Part shown: positions 38,554 through 38,661 of the stretch, piece after piece
Layout of the letters: each line of letters begins with the position of its first letter
How positions within the stretch are numbered: the first letter of the stretch is position 1
Assembly (NCBI RefSeq): GCF_015668515.1
Contig: NZ_JADPFO010000009.1
Location: 19,005 to 57,665 of the forward strand
From: Paraclostridium tenue
GTDB lineage: Bacteria > Bacillota > Clostridia > Peptostreptococcales > Peptostreptococcaceae
Direction: 5' to 3'
Length of the DNA: 38,661 bases
Made by a program: the position numbers and the translations under genes
Notes under the pieces: model-generated
Seen by the model: only the letters and a program-made list of their open reading frames with translations
Told to the model about the DNA's origin: nothing
Database searches by the model: none

Positions 38554-38661
38554 TTGTCCTTGAGAAACGGACAAAACAAATTAAGAACTTTGAAAATTAA
38601 ACAGTAGGTTAATTATAAAAATTCTTTTTAAAGAATTAAACAACAAACAACCAAGCCAGAT
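38554..38661 (+). other. 16S rRNA operon leader, partial
   Basis: The leader opens with a small hairpin (TTGTCC 38554-38559 with GGACAA 38569-38574). It then has GAACTTTGAAAATTAAACA (38585-38603), the boxA-type antitermination region conserved before 16S genes in Firmicutes, and a perfect hairpin AATTCTTT/AAAGAATT at 38620-38637. The last bases, AACAACCAAGCCAGAT, are what I recall directly before the 16S gene of C. difficile relatives. The 16S sequence itself begins beyond the window. Confidence 0.85.

Overview
The window is a densely packed, entirely plus-strand block of translation and transcription genes from an AT-rich Gram-positive bacterium. It most resembles the family Peptostreptococcaceae, near Clostridioides difficile (Paeniclostridium, Paraclostridium and Romboutsia-type relatives). 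This rests on RpoB numbering that matches C. difficile residue for residue at the landmarks I could check (H502, R505, V1143), on the gene order tuf-rpmG-secE-nusG ... rplM-rpsI-cwlD-rRNA, on the 16S leader sequence at the right edge, and on heavy ATA/AGA/TTA codon use. The species is inferred, not proven.

Layout: (1) 1-4.8 kb: first tuf copy with its terminator, then rpmG-secE-nusG-rplK-rplA, and rplJ-rplL behind an L10-type leader and ending in a terminator. (2) 4.9-12.3 kb: rpoB-rpoC from its own promoter. (3) 12.3-17.1 kb: the str operon rpsL-rpsG-fusA-tuf2 with a structured 5' leader of about 245 nt. (4) 17.1-30.2 kb: the S10/spc cluster rpsJ to rpmJ, including secY, adk, map, a small KOW protein gene and infA, preceded by tandem promoters and a structured leader. 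(5) 30.2-33.3 kb: the alpha operon rpsM-rpsK-rpsD-rpoA-rplQ with a terminator. (6) 33.4-36.7 kb: the ECF vitamin-transporter energy module ecfA1-ecfA2-ecfT, then truA. (7) 36.7-37.7 kb: rplM-rpsI with an L13-type leader and a terminator. (8) 37.7-38.66 kb: the spore-cortex amidase gene cwlD with a terminator, then the promoter and leader of an rRNA operon whose 16S gene lies beyond the window.

The genes work together as the core of protein and RNA synthesis: 34 ribosomal proteins, EF-Tu (twice), EF-G, IF-1, NusG, RNA polymerase alpha, beta and beta', SecE and SecY for protein export, methionine aminopeptidase, adenylate kinase and pseudouridine synthase TruA. I found no mobile element, CRISPR array, tRNA gene, pseudogene or minus-strand gene.

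No multi-gene novelty is visible. The most interesting material is in the RNA between genes. The two tuf copies are identical over 1,211 bp. Several spacers of the str and S10 operons carry a 1-2-1' arrangement, in which one segment can pair with either of two partners; in three of the four cases the second partner lies next to, or is, a Shine-Dalgarno sequence. The str, S10 and alpha-operon leaders fold into substantial hairpins that I do not recognise as named families. All RNA folds were read by eye, without energy calculation or covariation.
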